From: a virus
Reading direction: 5' to 3' (one strand)
Length of the DNA stretch: 64,000 bases
IMG/VR virus record: IMGVR_UViG_3300028196_000006
Coordinates: 1-64,000 of that record
In this document: piece by piece, positions 28,358 through 38,430 of the stretch
How positions within the stretch are numbered: the stretch's first letter is position 1
How the letters are laid out: every line of letters starts with the position of its first letter
Notes under the pieces: model-generated
Seen by the model: only the letters and a program-made list of their open reading frames with translations
Told to the model about the DNA's origin: nothing
Database searches by the model: none
Position numbers and translations under genes: made by a program

Positions 28358-28792
28358 ATGTTTGATGTATCAAGATTTTTTGGAAAAGGTGACAGAAATA
28401 CTCTGTTAATGAAGAACGGGTTAAACCTGTCTTACAATGGTCCATATTCAGTAGTTGAAGAAGGGTTGATTTTAGACCAATGGCATGTGAATACGTTCGC
28501 AACAGCAGAATACACAATCAGTGTGGATTACGACACAAACAATAAAGAAGTTTTAAAAGTGCTTGTATCAGCAAGTCCAAATCAAAGCAGTCTATCAATA
28601 TATGGTAGATCAAATCTAGGCAATAAATTAATCAAGATCGATAGTGAAGTTAACAATTCATATGTTAGAATCAAAATAAATCCAGAAGATAAAAGTGCCA
28701 CAGAGAAATATACTGGTTCTAAAATTATTTTTGGTGCAACATATTTTGCTACACTGAATGCTTTAGTTGGAGGCTCACAAGTAACAGAATAA
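28358..28792 (+). CDS. Small virion-region protein
   Basis: This 144-aa protein is predicted mainly beta, starting MFDVSRFFGKGDRNTLLMKNG and containing a long alternating stretch (WHVNTFATAEYTISVDYDTN). It has no enzyme motif. It resembles small proteins that precede fibre genes in marine T4-like phages, but no specific family was recognised. It begins the operon of the pseudo-esterase fibre and the 2344-aa fibre. Confidence 0.6.
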   Translation: MFDVSRFFGKGDRNTLLMKNGLNLSYNGPYSVVEEGLILDQWHVNTFATAEYTISVDYDTNNKEVLKVLVSASPNQSSLSIYGRSNLGNKLIKIDSEVNNSYVRIKINPEDKSATEKYTGSKIIFGATYFATLNALVGGSQVTE

Positions 28793-28811
28793 TAAACATG
28801 GATATAGCACA

Positions 28812-30674
28812 ATGGCAGTAGTTTTTAAACCTTTTGAAACAGATTACGGATATTCATCACCAGGATTCACGGTTGATGTAAACGGAAATGTCACAGTACG
28901 TACTATCACAAATACATACACTCCTCCAGTTATTCCACCTGCACCAGATTTTAACATAAATGAAACTGCGGGTGAATTTACAATTTTAAACAAAGGAGTT
29001 GCAGTTGCCGGAGATAATCCAGTTATTACTGTAGAAAGAGGAACAACTTATACATTTGTTATAGATACATCCAGTCTTGCTTTTAACATTTACAAACCAG
29101 ATGTTGCTAATACTGCCATTCCAGGACAGTTATATAATGAAGGGTTATCTCATACCAACACAGTTACAGGATTAAATTTACAATCAAGCACGTTAACTTT
29201 TCCTCAGACTTGGGAACAAGAGCAAACAGGGTACAATAGAACTGCTCAAGTAGTAGTACCTATCACAACAGGTACACCACTAGAAGGTAAAAAAATTCCA
29301 GTTGTAATTTCATTACATGATAAAGGATTTACTCAAGCAAACGGTATTACAAATGTAAACTTTATCTCAGACAAAATTTTAATTGCTCCACAAGGATACA
29401 GCAATGAATGGAATGTGGGTTATCAAACGTCAAAAGCAGATGACATTGCGTTAATTGATTCTATAATTTCTAGTTTTAGTCAATACGACAATGTGGACAC
29501 AAGAGATATCACAATAATAGGGTATGGTAATGGAGCACAATTGGCATTACAATATACAAACTATTCACAAAATGCATCAGTGAAAAATATTATTACATTT
29601 AATGGATTATTAAATAGTGATCAATACCTTTCAACAGATCATACTTTTTACAATTACACATTAGATCCTCAAAACCAAGACAATTCAACTGTTATAAATT
29701 GGACAAGTGTCACACCACTAGGTAGTAAAAATATATTAATGTTTAATGGTAAAGATGATTTACAATTTCTTTTCAATGGTGGAACTATCGATGGACAAGA
29801 ATTTTACAGTGCAGAAGATACTGTGTATGGAATGGCTCAAGCAGATAGCACAATTGAAACTAAACTACTAGCAGGAACCACAGAAGCAGATGGAAGCCTA
29901 AGTTATTCTTATGATAATAATTCAATAAGAATGTATGCTTTCACAGGAGTTGCCAGCAATTTTACAACATATCAAAACTCTATTAGACAAAGAATTAACA
30001 CATCTATTGCTACAAGCTCATATTTAAATATTCCAGTTGCAACAACTTTAACAGAAGCAGAAGCTCAAGGAAAACAATCAGGAACGTTAACTTATGCTGT
30101 TCCTATTGATGCTCCAGATTCAATTTTTTATGCAGACTCAGATGGTACTCCTTATGGTACACTTACTGTGGCCCAGCCAAGTATTATTGGAGCAGGTGTT
30201 TTCAGTTCGATATTAGATACTGGCGATTTATTAGCAGAAGGCGTCAATGCAGAAATAAGATTAAAACCTACTGGAACAGGCACAGTCACTATAAATCCTG
30301 CCACAGTAGGAACAATCACCAACATGAACATCAATGCACAAAATTTATCAACCAGTGGTCAGGTTAGTTTAACACCCAATGCTGACGTAACATTGAGTCC
30401 ACAAGCAGGTGGAACGCTCACAGTAAGACCAACAGACGTTGGTGTTGTAGACAATGTTACAATAGGGTCTGTAATACCAGGAAATGGAACCTTTTCGACA
30501 TTGAATTCTTCGCAAGGAACGTTAAATAACACTACAATAGGATTAACATCTGCAACGTCGGCGGCATTTACACAAGCAACCGTGACAAACAATCCGACAA
30601 GTGCAAATGATGTTACTAAAAAGCAGTATGTCGATAACACAGCCACAGTGTTAGCGATAGCATTAGGAGTATAG
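28812..30674 (+). CDS. Fibre protein with degenerate esterase domain nested in a cupredoxin-like domain
   Basis: This 620-aa protein has residues about 55-115 as the first half of a cupredoxin-like sandwich (NPVITVERGTTYTFVID). Residues about 120-395 look like a feruloyl-esterase/PHB-depolymerase-type alpha/beta hydrolase (IPVVISLHDKG, KILIAPQGYSNEWN, ITIIGYGNGAQLALQY, NILMFNGKDD). Residues about 415-450 complete the sandwich (GTLTYAVPIDAPDSIFYA). The nucleophile motif GxSxG reads G237-Y-G-N-G241, with Gly239 where Ser belongs, and the region where the catalytic His usually lies (RMYAFTGVAS) has no His, so it is probably inactive. The C-terminus is fibre shaft repeats ending DVTKKQYVDN. It is likely a binding module on the virion. 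Confidence 0.75.
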   Translation: MAVVFKPFETDYGYSSPGFTVDVNGNVTVRTITNTYTPPVIPPAPDFNINETAGEFTILNKGVAVAGDNPVITVERGTTYTFVIDTSSLAFNIYKPDVANTAIPGQLYNEGLSHTNTVTGLNLQSSTLTFPQTWEQEQTGYNRTAQVVVPITTGTPLEGKKIPVVISLHDKGFTQANGITNVNFISDKILIAPQGYSNEWNVGYQTSKADDIALIDSIISSFSQYDNVDTRDITIIGYGNGAQLALQYTNYSQNASVKNIITFNGLLNSDQYLSTDHTFYNYTLDPQNQDNSTVINWTSVTPLGSKNILMFNGKDDLQFLFNGGTIDGQEFYSAEDTVYGMAQADSTIETKLLAGTTEADGSLSYSYDNNSIRMYAFTGVASNFTTYQNSIRQRINTSIATSSYLNIPVATTLTEAEAQGKQSGTLTYAVPIDAPDSIFYADSDGTPYGTLTVAQPSIIGAGVFSSILDTGDLLAEGVNAEIRLKPTGTGTVTINPATVGTITNMNINAQNLSTSGQVSLTPNADVTLSPQAGGTLTVRPTDVGVVDNVTIGSVIPGNGTFSTLNSSQGTLNNTTIGLTSATSAAFTQATVTNNPTSANDVTKKQYVDNTATVLAIALGV

Positions 30675-30680
30675 AAAAGA

Positions 30681-33600
30681 ATGGCAAAAAAACGTATTAA
30701 CACATACAAATTTACACCAGGAATACCACAATCTGGAAACCTTTATCCCAATGCATGGGCACAAATCAATGCCAACAAAGAATGGTTAAAAGATGAATCC
30801 AATGCTTTCTTAGATTTTAAAATTACTGAAGACACAGCGGCAAATTTATATCCAAATGCAACATTAAGATATCTTAACAACAGAGAATATGTAAAAGCAG
30901 AAGTGGCGGCATGGGTGGCTGTACAAGTTGCTGGAAACATTGCACCGTTTGCCGGTTACACTGCCACAGCAACACAAATTAAAAATGATTTAGAAAAAGT
31001 TTTACAATCAGCATATCTTGATATGAGATATGGTGGTAATGAAAATATTAGAACACAATCACAAACTTATTATGTAGACGGAGTACTTCAACTGGCATCT
31101 GCTGGTGAACCTGAATTAGCATATTGGACAAAAGCCAAACAAATTATAGATTTATATATTTTCACAGGATTAGCATACGGCACAATTAATGGAGATGGAT
31201 TATCACAAAACTCCACAGGATCAAATGCAGAAACAAATGGTAAAACATCATTTGCGGCAAACATGGCTGTGATCGATAATGTTGTGGATAACGGCATTTT
31301 AAATTTACCAGCACTATCAAGTTCCGTGTATGCGTTTGCCAATTTTACTTATGACAGTGCTCTATGTGAAAGAGACATGGGCTATAACATTGATGGTATA
31401 TTAACAGACATAAGATATGGTGGAAATCAACAATCAAGATTTAATGCATCAACTTATTGGGTTGGTACAGTATCAGTTTTGAGTGGTGACAAACAACCTG
31501 AATTACAGGTAAAAAATGAAATAAAAAATATCATTAATAATTATGTGATACCAGGTGTTGCTTTTACGTCAAAACAATCACCGGTGGTAACACAACAAAC
31601 AATATTAGGTACACCAGGTGAAGCAGGAGCCACTGCAAGAGTGACTACTTTGTTTGGAATAATTACAGATGTAATTGAAAACGGATTAGATAATTTACCA
31701 ACACAGATCAACAATGGAATTTCAAGTGTAAAAATTCCTGAAAGAGTGGAATTAGCAGAACTATTATTGATCACAAATGCTACATCGAATGCAGTTTTAT
31801 ACACATTCAATGATCCAGCAAAAGGCGCCACAACTTTTTACAGAAGAGAATTTACTACAAACACATCAAACCCAACAGCATTTGTTGATCCAGATTTTCC
31901 TAAAGCATTTCATGGCAATGACACAATCACAACAATATTTTTAAATGCAGATACATCTGCAGATGATGTAACAGACCAATTACAAATTTTTGTTGAAGAT
32001 GATGAAATAAGAACTCGTCCATATGACTTTGGAACAGATGCAATTGAAAGAATGAGAGTTGCACAACCTGAGTCAATGCTTGACGCTGACTTTGAATATG
32101 GTCTTCAGCCAACCAAGTGGCAAGCAATTGCGACACAAAGAGGTTATCCTTCAATTTATGAAGTTCCAGGAACTGACTATGATTTAGCGTCAGTGGCATC
32201 AGATGCTTCAGCAGGAACATCAGGTATTGGTTCATCTTTGATCACAATAACAACAATTGGACCACATGGTTTTGAGCCTGGACAACCGTTTACAATAACA
32301 GGATTTGATAACTCAGTTGCAGGTGCAAGTAGAGCCGCAGGTTCGTTTGTGGTTAACACAGTGCCATCATCAACAGTTTTTAACTATTATGGAAAAGCAA
32401 AAGTTGGAACAGTAAATCCTACAACAATTTCTACAAATTTCACTCAGTTGAGAAAAGGTGATTTTTACACAGGTGCATCAATTGGATTTCCGTCATTCAG
32501 TATACAATCAAATGGATCATCAGGAAATTTTGTAACCAGTTTAGCAACACTATCAGGTTCTACAATTTTACCGTACACAGGTGTTCAACCTGAAATAGGA
32601 GCACCACTTACAGGAACAGGAATTCAGACAGGTACACAGATTACAGCAGTTAATGGAACTGGTGGAGCATTAGCATCTCCCACAGTGACAGGAGATTATT
32701 CATCAGGTGCAACATCAATTACTGTGGCAGATTCTGCAGGAATTATTCAAAACTCTGTGATTGACAGAGGTGACGGATTTGCAGTAACAATTATCAATGT
32801 TGTAGGAAACGAATTAACATTGAGTGCACCATTAAATCAAAACTTGATTGGTGATGTTACTCAGTACACAAATTTAGCAGGTGTAAATTACACTCCAGCA
32901 GGACAGTTGGGAAGATTCGACATATTCAGAGTTGGTGGAGCATACTCTGTATCATTAGTGACTAATGGACAAGTAGGTACAGGACAAGATTATGCTGTAG
33001 GTGATGTTGTTGTTGTAAGTGGTACTATTTTAGGCGGAGCAACACCAGCCAATGATGCTTTTGTAACTGTAGAATCAGTAGACACTGGCGGAGAAATTTT
33101 AACAGCATCCATCACAGGTACATCATTCACAGGCGAAGGCACAGCATCAGCAGTGTCACCAGTGTTCCAAGGTGGTGCAGGAACAGGTGCTCAAATAAAT
33201 GTAACAAAAAATGCATCAACATACACAGTGGCATTGAACAGTCCTTCATACACAGACGTGGCTACATCAGCATACGCAGGAGGATCTGGTATTGGTGCAA
33301 TTTTTGATATAGATGTAGACGGAGCGACATACACTGTAACAGTTGACACAGCAGGAACAGGATACATTGCCAACGATGTTATAAGAATAGCAGGTTCTAC
33401 ATTTGGTGGAACAGGCACAAATAATTTAGACATCAGAGTAACTGCTGTAGGCGGTTCAGGAGAAATTCAAACAATCAATGTGGCAGGAACAGCACCAGAT
33501 CAAACGGTGAATTATGTTTCACCAACATACACAACAGCAAGTGCTGGAGGTGTAACAGCAAACTTCACAGTAACTAGAACAGGCACGGCATACTCTGCTG

Positions 33601-36600
33601 TGGTAACAACAATTGGTTCAGGATATTCAGGGGCAGAAACTCTTGTGTTTGCAGGAACACAACTTGGCGGAGCAACACCAGCCAATGATGCAACATTAAC
33701 TATTGGATCTGTTGATGGTAATGGTGGAATTTTAACTTTCACAATAGCAGGAACATCAGTAAACACACAAACATATCCAAATCAAAACACAGGTTCAAAC
33801 ATTGTAGGATCAAATGCTAGTTTTGATGTGGCAATTTCAGGAACTGGTTACACAGTAACTTTAAACACTGCTGGTGACAACTACGGTGTTGGACAAACAC
33901 TTACAATTCTAGGAACAAGTTTAGGTGGAGCAACACCAACCAATGATGTGTCAATCGCAATTGATACAGTTACAGGCGCAGGTGCCAGTGCAATTGCAAC
34001 AATTACAGCAACAGGTACAGCGGCATTGGAAGGTACATCAGGATACGCAATAGGAGATCAATTGTTTGTTAGTGGATCTGACTTAGGCGGAGCAACACCA
34101 ACCAATGATGCATATGTGTCGATTGCAACAGTTAATGGCAATGGCGGAATTACAAGTTTAGCAATCAGTGGAACACGCACAGATGCCAATGTAGATTACA
34201 CATCAGTAACTTGGAGCACTACAGGCTCAGGAACAGGTGCAGTGATTGACATTAACAGAACAGGTACAACATACACAGCAACATTCACAAACACTGGTGC
34301 CTCATTTGCAGGATCAGACACAATTACAGTTTTAGGAACAGCACTGGGTGGATTAACGCCAGCCAATGATGTAACAATCGCAGTTGATACAGTTACAGGA
34401 GGTGCAATAGCCACGTACACTGTGACAGGAACAGCAGTGAATACTCAAACATTCACAAATGTAAACAAATCAAACAGAACACCTTCAGGATTATTAATGA
34501 ACGTGACACTGAATTCAGGTACATACACATTGGCAGTTGCTAATGGTGGTAGCGGACATGCACCAGACCAAGTATTCAAAATATTAGGTACATCGGTTTT
34601 TGGATCTTCTCCTACAAATGATTTAACATTCACAATTGCAGGTATAGATGCTGTGTCAACAGGTTCAGTTACTTCTGTATCAGGAGCAACAGGAACAGCA
34701 AACACAGGAACAGGTAATGCATTAAATGTTGCAGGCACAAACAGAACTCCAATAGGAGTTGGTGCTCAATTCAGTATCACAAGAACTAATGATACAGATT
34801 CATCAACTGCTTACACAGAATGCCAAGTGATTCAAGAAGGTTCAGACTATGGTGTGGGTGATAAAGTTATAATTTCAGGATCAAGTTTAGGCGGAACAAC
34901 ACCAGCCAATGACGTAACTGTTCAAATACAATCAGTATCTTCATTTGGTGGTGCATTATCTAATACACACTCAGGAACAGCAGTTGGAGGAACAGGATTA
35001 AGTGTTTATTCATCAGTAACCATTTCAGATCCAGTTTCACAAGCAATTCCATTAAGTTCAACAATTTCTTATTCAGCATTGGCAACAATGAGAGTTAATT
35101 TCACAACACCACATGGACTTGTTCCAGGTAATGCATTCTTGGTTGTAATACAATCAGATGACGGTTCAAACAATCACATACTTGCATCAGGACCGTTCTT
35201 GGCAACTTCTATTCCATCTACAACAAGTTTAACATATCAAGTGAGATCACCAGGCGCTATTACAGATGCTGGTTGGCAAGGATCGATATATGGTAGACCA
35301 GATTCATTCTTTGTACACAGACCATTCGATGGTGGTGTTCAATTAGGAACAGGTGGTCCGGCACACGGTGCTCAAGCAATACGTCAATCTAAAAAATATA
35401 TTAGATATCAATCAGGTAAAGGTTGTATGTACACAACTGGTGCTCTATTTGCTCCAAGTTATGACATTCTAAACATTACTGCTGATGGAATTAATGCAGG
35501 TTCAACAATATCAGTAACAACAGATGATGTTGACCACAACTTACAAGTTGGTGCTGTTGTGAGATTAGTAGGTGTAGCAACATCAGGGTATGATGGACAA
35601 TACACAATAACGGCAGTTACAAATGAAAGAACATTCACAGTGATTGCACAAATCACTTTGGGAGGAACAACTCCTGAATTTACAGATCAACCACAAGTAT
35701 CATTGTATCAATGGAATGGTGCAACAGTTAGATCAGGTATATTTGATGATCAAAACGGAATTTTCTGGGAGTATGATGGACAAAACACAAATGCTGTACA
35801 AAGAACTGCCACAAGACAATTGGCTGGTACAGTCACAGTTACACCTAATTCAAATGCTGTAACAGGTGTGGGAACAAGATTTAGAGAACAAATTAAAGCA
35901 GGTGACAGAGTTGTAGTCAGAGGTATGACACACGTGGTATCAAGTGTTACAGATAACACAACGATGAGTATTACTCCAGATTACAGAGGTGTTAACATAT
36001 CAGCAGGTGTTAAAATGTGTGCTGTGGTTGATAAAAAAGCAAAACAATCAGAATTTAACAAAGACGTGTTGGACGGAACAGGACCAAGTGGATACAACTG
36101 GGACGTGTCTAAAATGCAGATGATTGGGATACAATTTTCATGGTATGGTGCTGGGTTTATTGACTGGATGACTAGAGGTCAAAAAGGTAATTTCATATTT
36201 GTTCACAGAATGAGAAACTCAAACGTAAACACAGAAGCATTTATGAGAACAGGTAACCAACCTGTGCGTTATGAAGTAACCAACGAAGGACCAGGTGCAA
36301 AATTAATTGAAAATATGGATTCAACACAAACCACACTTACTGTGGAAGATGCTTCATTCTTACCGCAAACAGGTGGTACAGTTTATATTGATAACGAAGT
36401 TATAACATTTACAGGTATTACAGGCGACACATTAACAGGATGTACAAGAGCGGCACAACTTACAAACTTTGCGGCAGGTGCCACAAGAAATTATTCAGCA
36501 GGTGCGGCGGCGGCTCACTTCAGAAACACTGGAGTTGTGTTGATATCCAACACAGCATCTCCGATCATATCACACTGGGGTTCAGCATATCTAACAGATG

Positions 36601-37715
36601 GTAATTTTGATGAAGACAGAGGATACCTATTCAGTTACTCAGGTACTGGATTAAATCTATCCACAATTAGACAAACAGTATTCTTAATGAGACTGGCTCC
36701 TTCAGTATCCAATGCCTTAACTGGTGATTTGGGAGACAGAGACTTATTGAACAGAGCCCAGTTGCTACTAGATGGTATTGAAATTACTACAGAACCAATC
36801 TCAGGTGGTGGTACACAAGGTCAGTTGGTTATTCAGGGAATTATTAACCCACAAAACTATCCAATTGATCCAGCAGATATAGGTTGGACAGGACTGCAAG
36901 GAACAGCACAAGGTGGACAACCAAGTTTTGCGGAGATTGCTCCGGGTGGTTCAGTTAACTGGAACGGTGGTGCTAGTACTACACAAGCAACAGCAACCAC
37001 TCAAGCAGAAATGACATCTACATCCAATCACTGGTTTAACCTAGGTGGTAACAGAGATTATGCTTACTTCTTGGAAGCAGAATGGGAAAACAAAGGACAT
37101 GTGGTGGGTATGCGTGTTACTTCTGCTCAATTCCCTTCCAACACTGTGGTAACACAGATTCAGAATAATGGATCTTACTATTTTGTGAGATTTTCAAATA
37201 GACACACAGGTATATCGGGCGGACAGGCTGTAACTTTTGCATACGGTGGTGATCAACTAAACAGTAACTTCTTGTTCTTTGATCCAACATCATGGGAAGC
37301 CGCTGGTGCTGTGAGTGGTACAGAAGTTGACACAGCAACAACAACTGAATTTCCACCAGGATCAACTGTGCAAAGTGTACAGGCTAAAACTGTATTTGGA
37401 TCAACTGAATATTATAGAGTTGATTTTAACCAATCATTTACTGGCACAATTGCCGCGGCAAGTGACGTATCATTTTCTTTTGGACAACCTCCTTATGCAC
37501 AACCTGGAGAAACTATTTTCTCTTTCGTTGCACAACCTGGAGAAAGAGCGACATTAGGATTAGACAAAATCAAAGCATTAACCAACACCACTTTGGGTGG
37601 TAGAGGTACGTTCCCGAATGGTCCAGACGTGTTGGCCATCAACGTATTTAGAACTGCTGGTACAGGTAATGTATCATCTACAATTACGTTACGTTGGTCT
37701 GAAGCACAGGCTTAA
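30681..37715 (+). CDS. 2344-aa fibre/adhesin with LGGATPxND repeats
   Basis: This is the largest gene of the window. Residues about 40-330 are helical, with two copies of a unit (AAWVAVQVAGNIAPFAG, LTDIRYGGNQQSRF) that also occurs as an insertion in the 1789-aa fibre. Residues about 740-1440 consist of about eight repeats carrying LGGATPANDA-type motifs, each with Y.VGD...I.G and a VD..GGI strand. Residues about 1540-1580 contain RPFDGGVQLGTGGPAHGAQA and KKYIRYQSGKG, followed by a conserved region with YNWDVSKMQMIGIQFSW and GNFIFVHRMRN and a long beta tail. It is probably a long fibre or baseplate-attached spike; exact placement on the virion is unknown. An AGAAAAGA site precedes the ATG. Confidence 0.8.
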   Translation: MAKKRINTYKFTPGIPQSGNLYPNAWAQINANKEWLKDESNAFLDFKITEDTAANLYPNATLRYLNNREYVKAEVAAWVAVQVAGNIAPFAGYTATATQIKNDLEKVLQSAYLDMRYGGNENIRTQSQTYYVDGVLQLASAGEPELAYWTKAKQIIDLYIFTGLAYGTINGDGLSQNSTGSNAETNGKTSFAANMAVIDNVVDNGILNLPALSSSVYAFANFTYDSALCERDMGYNIDGILTDIRYGGNQQSRFNASTYWVGTVSVLSGDKQPELQVKNEIKNIINNYVIPGVAFTSKQSPVVTQQTILGTPGEAGATARVTTLFGIITDVIENGLDNLPTQINNGISSVKIPERVELAELLLITNATSNAVLYTFNDPAKGATTFYRREFTTNTSNPTAFVDPDFPKAFHGNDTITTIFLNADTSADDVTDQLQIFVEDDEIRTRPYDFGTDAIERMRVAQPESMLDADFEYGLQPTKWQAIATQRGYPSIYEVPGTDYDLASVASDASAGTSGIGSSLITITTIGPHGFEPGQPFTITGFDNSVAGASRAAGSFVVNTVPSSTVFNYYGKAKVGTVNPTTISTNFTQLRKGDFYTGASIGFPSFSIQSNGSSGNFVTSLATLSGSTILPYTGVQPEIGAPLTGTGIQTGTQITAVNGTGGALASPTVTGDYSSGATSITVADSAGIIQNSVIDRGDGFAVTIINVVGNELTLSAPLNQNLIGDVTQYTNLAGVNYTPAGQLGRFDIFRVGGAYSVSLVTNGQVGTGQDYAVGDVVVVSGTILGGATPANDAFVTVESVDTGGEILTASITGTSFTGEGTASAVSPVFQGGAGTGAQINVTKNASTYTVALNSPSYTDVATSAYAGGSGIGAIFDIDVDGATYTVTVDTAGTGYIANDVIRIAGSTFGGTGTNNLDIRVTAVGGSGEIQTINVAGTAPDQTVNYVSPTYTTASAGGVTANFTVTRTGTAYSAVVTTIGSGYSGAETLVFAGTQLGGATPANDATLTIGSVDGNGGILTFTIAGTSVNTQTYPNQNTGSNIVGSNASFDVAISGTGYTVTLNTAGDNYGVGQTLTILGTSLGGATPTNDVSIAIDTVTGAGASAIATITATGTAALEGTSGYAIGDQLFVSGSDLGGATPTNDAYVSIATVNGNGGITSLAISGTRTDANVDYTSVTWSTTGSGTGAVIDINRTGTTYTATFTNTGASFAGSDTITVLGTALGGLTPANDVTIAVDTVTGGAIATYTVTGTAVNTQTFTNVNKSNRTPSGLLMNVTLNSGTYTLAVANGGSGHAPDQVFKILGTSVFGSSPTNDLTFTIAGIDAVSTGSVTSVSGATGTANTGTGNALNVAGTNRTPIGVGAQFSITRTNDTDSSTAYTECQVIQEGSDYGVGDKVIISGSSLGGTTPANDVTVQIQSVSSFGGALSNTHSGTAVGGTGLSVYSSVTISDPVSQAIPLSSTISYSALATMRVNFTTPHGLVPGNAFLVVIQSDDGSNNHILASGPFLATSIPSTTSLTYQVRSPGAITDAGWQGSIYGRPDSFFVHRPFDGGVQLGTGGPAHGAQAIRQSKKYIRYQSGKGCMYTTGALFAPSYDILNITADGINAGSTISVTTDDVDHNLQVGAVVRLVGVATSGYDGQYTITAVTNERTFTVIAQITLGGTTPEFTDQPQVSLYQWNGATVRSGIFDDQNGIFWEYDGQNTNAVQRTATRQLAGTVTVTPNSNAVTGVGTRFREQIKAGDRVVVRGMTHVVSSVTDNTTMSITPDYRGVNISAGVKMCAVVDKKAKQSEFNKDVLDGTGPSGYNWDVSKMQMIGIQFSWYGAGFIDWMTRGQKGNFIFVHRMRNSNVNTEAFMRTGNQPVRYEVTNEGPGAKLIENMDSTQTTLTVEDASFLPQTGGTVYIDNEVITFTGITGDTLTGCTRAAQLTNFAAGATRNYSAGAAAAHFRNTGVVLISNTASPIISHWGSAYLTDGNFDEDRGYLFSYSGTGLNLSTIRQTVFLMRLAPSVSNALTGDLGDRDLLNRAQLLLDGIEITTEPISGGGTQGQLVIQGIINPQNYPIDPADIGWTGLQGTAQGGQPSFAEIAPGGSVNWNGGASTTQATATTQAEMTSTSNHWFNLGGNRDYAYFLEAEWENKGHVVGMRVTSAQFPSNTVVTQIQNNGSYYFVRFSNRHTGISGGQAVTFAYGGDQLNSNFLFFDPTSWEAAGAVSGTEVDTATTTEFPPGSTVQSVQAKTVFGSTEYYRVDFNQSFTGTIAAASDVSFSFGQPPYAQPGETIFSFVAQPGERATLGLDKIKALTNTTLGGRGTFPNGPDVLAINVFRTAGTGNVSSTITLRWSEAQA
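32950..34980 (+). repeat. In-frame repeat array, about 8 LGGATPxND modules
   Basis: Direct DNA repeats of GGCGGAGCAACACCAGCCAA type lie near 33034, 33664, 33930, 34085, 34345 and 34890, with degenerate copies near 33405 and 34600. Spacing is irregular (about 150-450 nt) and the frame is kept, so this is a protein module expansion. One further copy lies in the 1717-aa fibre near 9535. Confidence 0.75.
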
Positions 37716-37837
37716 TGGACCAACAGATCAAACATATATGCGAGACGTGTGGGTGTGAACAACACTGCAAAAAATCGTGTGGAGAATGTCTAGATTGTCC
37801 AGACTGTGGTTGTAAGGAATGTATTAACAAAGACTGA
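37715..37837 (+). CDS. 40-aa cysteine-rich miniprotein
   Basis: A short reading frame begins at the ATG that overlaps the stop of the 2344-aa fibre (TAATG) and ends at the TGA at 37835-37837, 4 nt before the methyltransferase. The product has 10 Cys in 40 residues, arranged C9, C12, C14, C18, C22, C25, C28, C31, C33, C36 (CETCGC, CGECLDC, CPDCGCKEC), plus two His. This resembles a zinc- or iron-binding miniprotein (metallothionein- or small zinc-finger-like). Translation by coupling is plausible. There is no ribosome site of its own, so expression is not certain. Confidence 0.55.
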   Translation: MDQQIKHICETCGCEQHCKKSCGECLDCPDCGCKECINKD

Positions 37838-37841
37838 TAAG

Positions 37842-38429
37842 ATGAATTATAATAGGCTTCGTGTACTGGAAAGAGAAAACCCACACAAAGAACCTGAACG
37901 ATGTTTTGTTTTACAAAAATTAATTAAAAAACACAATTTAAAAAAAGGCGCTGAACTAGGAGTTAGAAGCGGCGAACTTTATTATTTTTTATTATCTCAT
38001 TGTCCTGAACTTACCCTGATTGGTGTAGATTTGTACGAAAGTCAACCAAATGGAAGTACTGATCCTCAACGAAAAAGAACATATGATCAACCTCATATGG
38101 GGTTTAGTTATGATCACTCACTGTATTACAATTTCATAAAAGAGTTACAAAATGAATTTGGAACAAGAGCTCAATTTATAAAAGATTGGACTTCAAATGC
38201 GTCTTTATTAATTGAAGATAATTCATTAGATTTTGTGTTTTTAGATGCTGATCATGGATTTGATGGATGTTCGCAAGATATTGAAAAATGGACACCAAAA
38301 GTTAAATCTGGTGGATTTATAACAGGACACGACTTCTGGTTGTCAGGAGTAAAAAAAGCAGTACAAAAATATTTTGGCAACGATTATAAGAAACACCCAG
38401 ATCACGTCTGGATACATCAAAAAAAATAA
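37842..38429 (+). CDS. Class I SAM-dependent methyltransferase (Methyltransf_24 type)
   Basis: This product is 195 aa from the ATG at 37842; an in-frame start at 37806 would overlap the upstream miniprotein and adds an unconserved tail. Motif I is KGAELGVRSGELYYFLL, the acidic end of strand 2 is LIGVDLYE, and FVFLDADHGFDGCSQDIEKW is the D.DH block typical of this methyltransferase family, followed by GGFITGHDF. Members methylate small molecules or sugars. It converges with the heptose operon, whose last stop is 1 nt away, and may modify the same glycan. No specific substrate can be assigned. Confidence 0.8.
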   Translation: MNYNRLRVLERENPHKEPERCFVLQKLIKKHNLKKGAELGVRSGELYYFLLSHCPELTLIGVDLYESQPNGSTDPQRKRTYDQPHMGFSYDHSLYYNFIKELQNEFGTRAQFIKDWTSNASLLIEDNSLDFVFLDADHGFDGCSQDIEKWTPKVKSGGFITGHDFWLSGVKKAVQKYFGNDYKKHPDHVWIHQKK

Positions 38430-38430
38430 A

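Noticed and set aside
32950-34980. CRISPR-like repeated 25-mers
   Set aside because: Spacing is irregular, copies are degenerate, all are in frame within one large gene and encode a protein motif.
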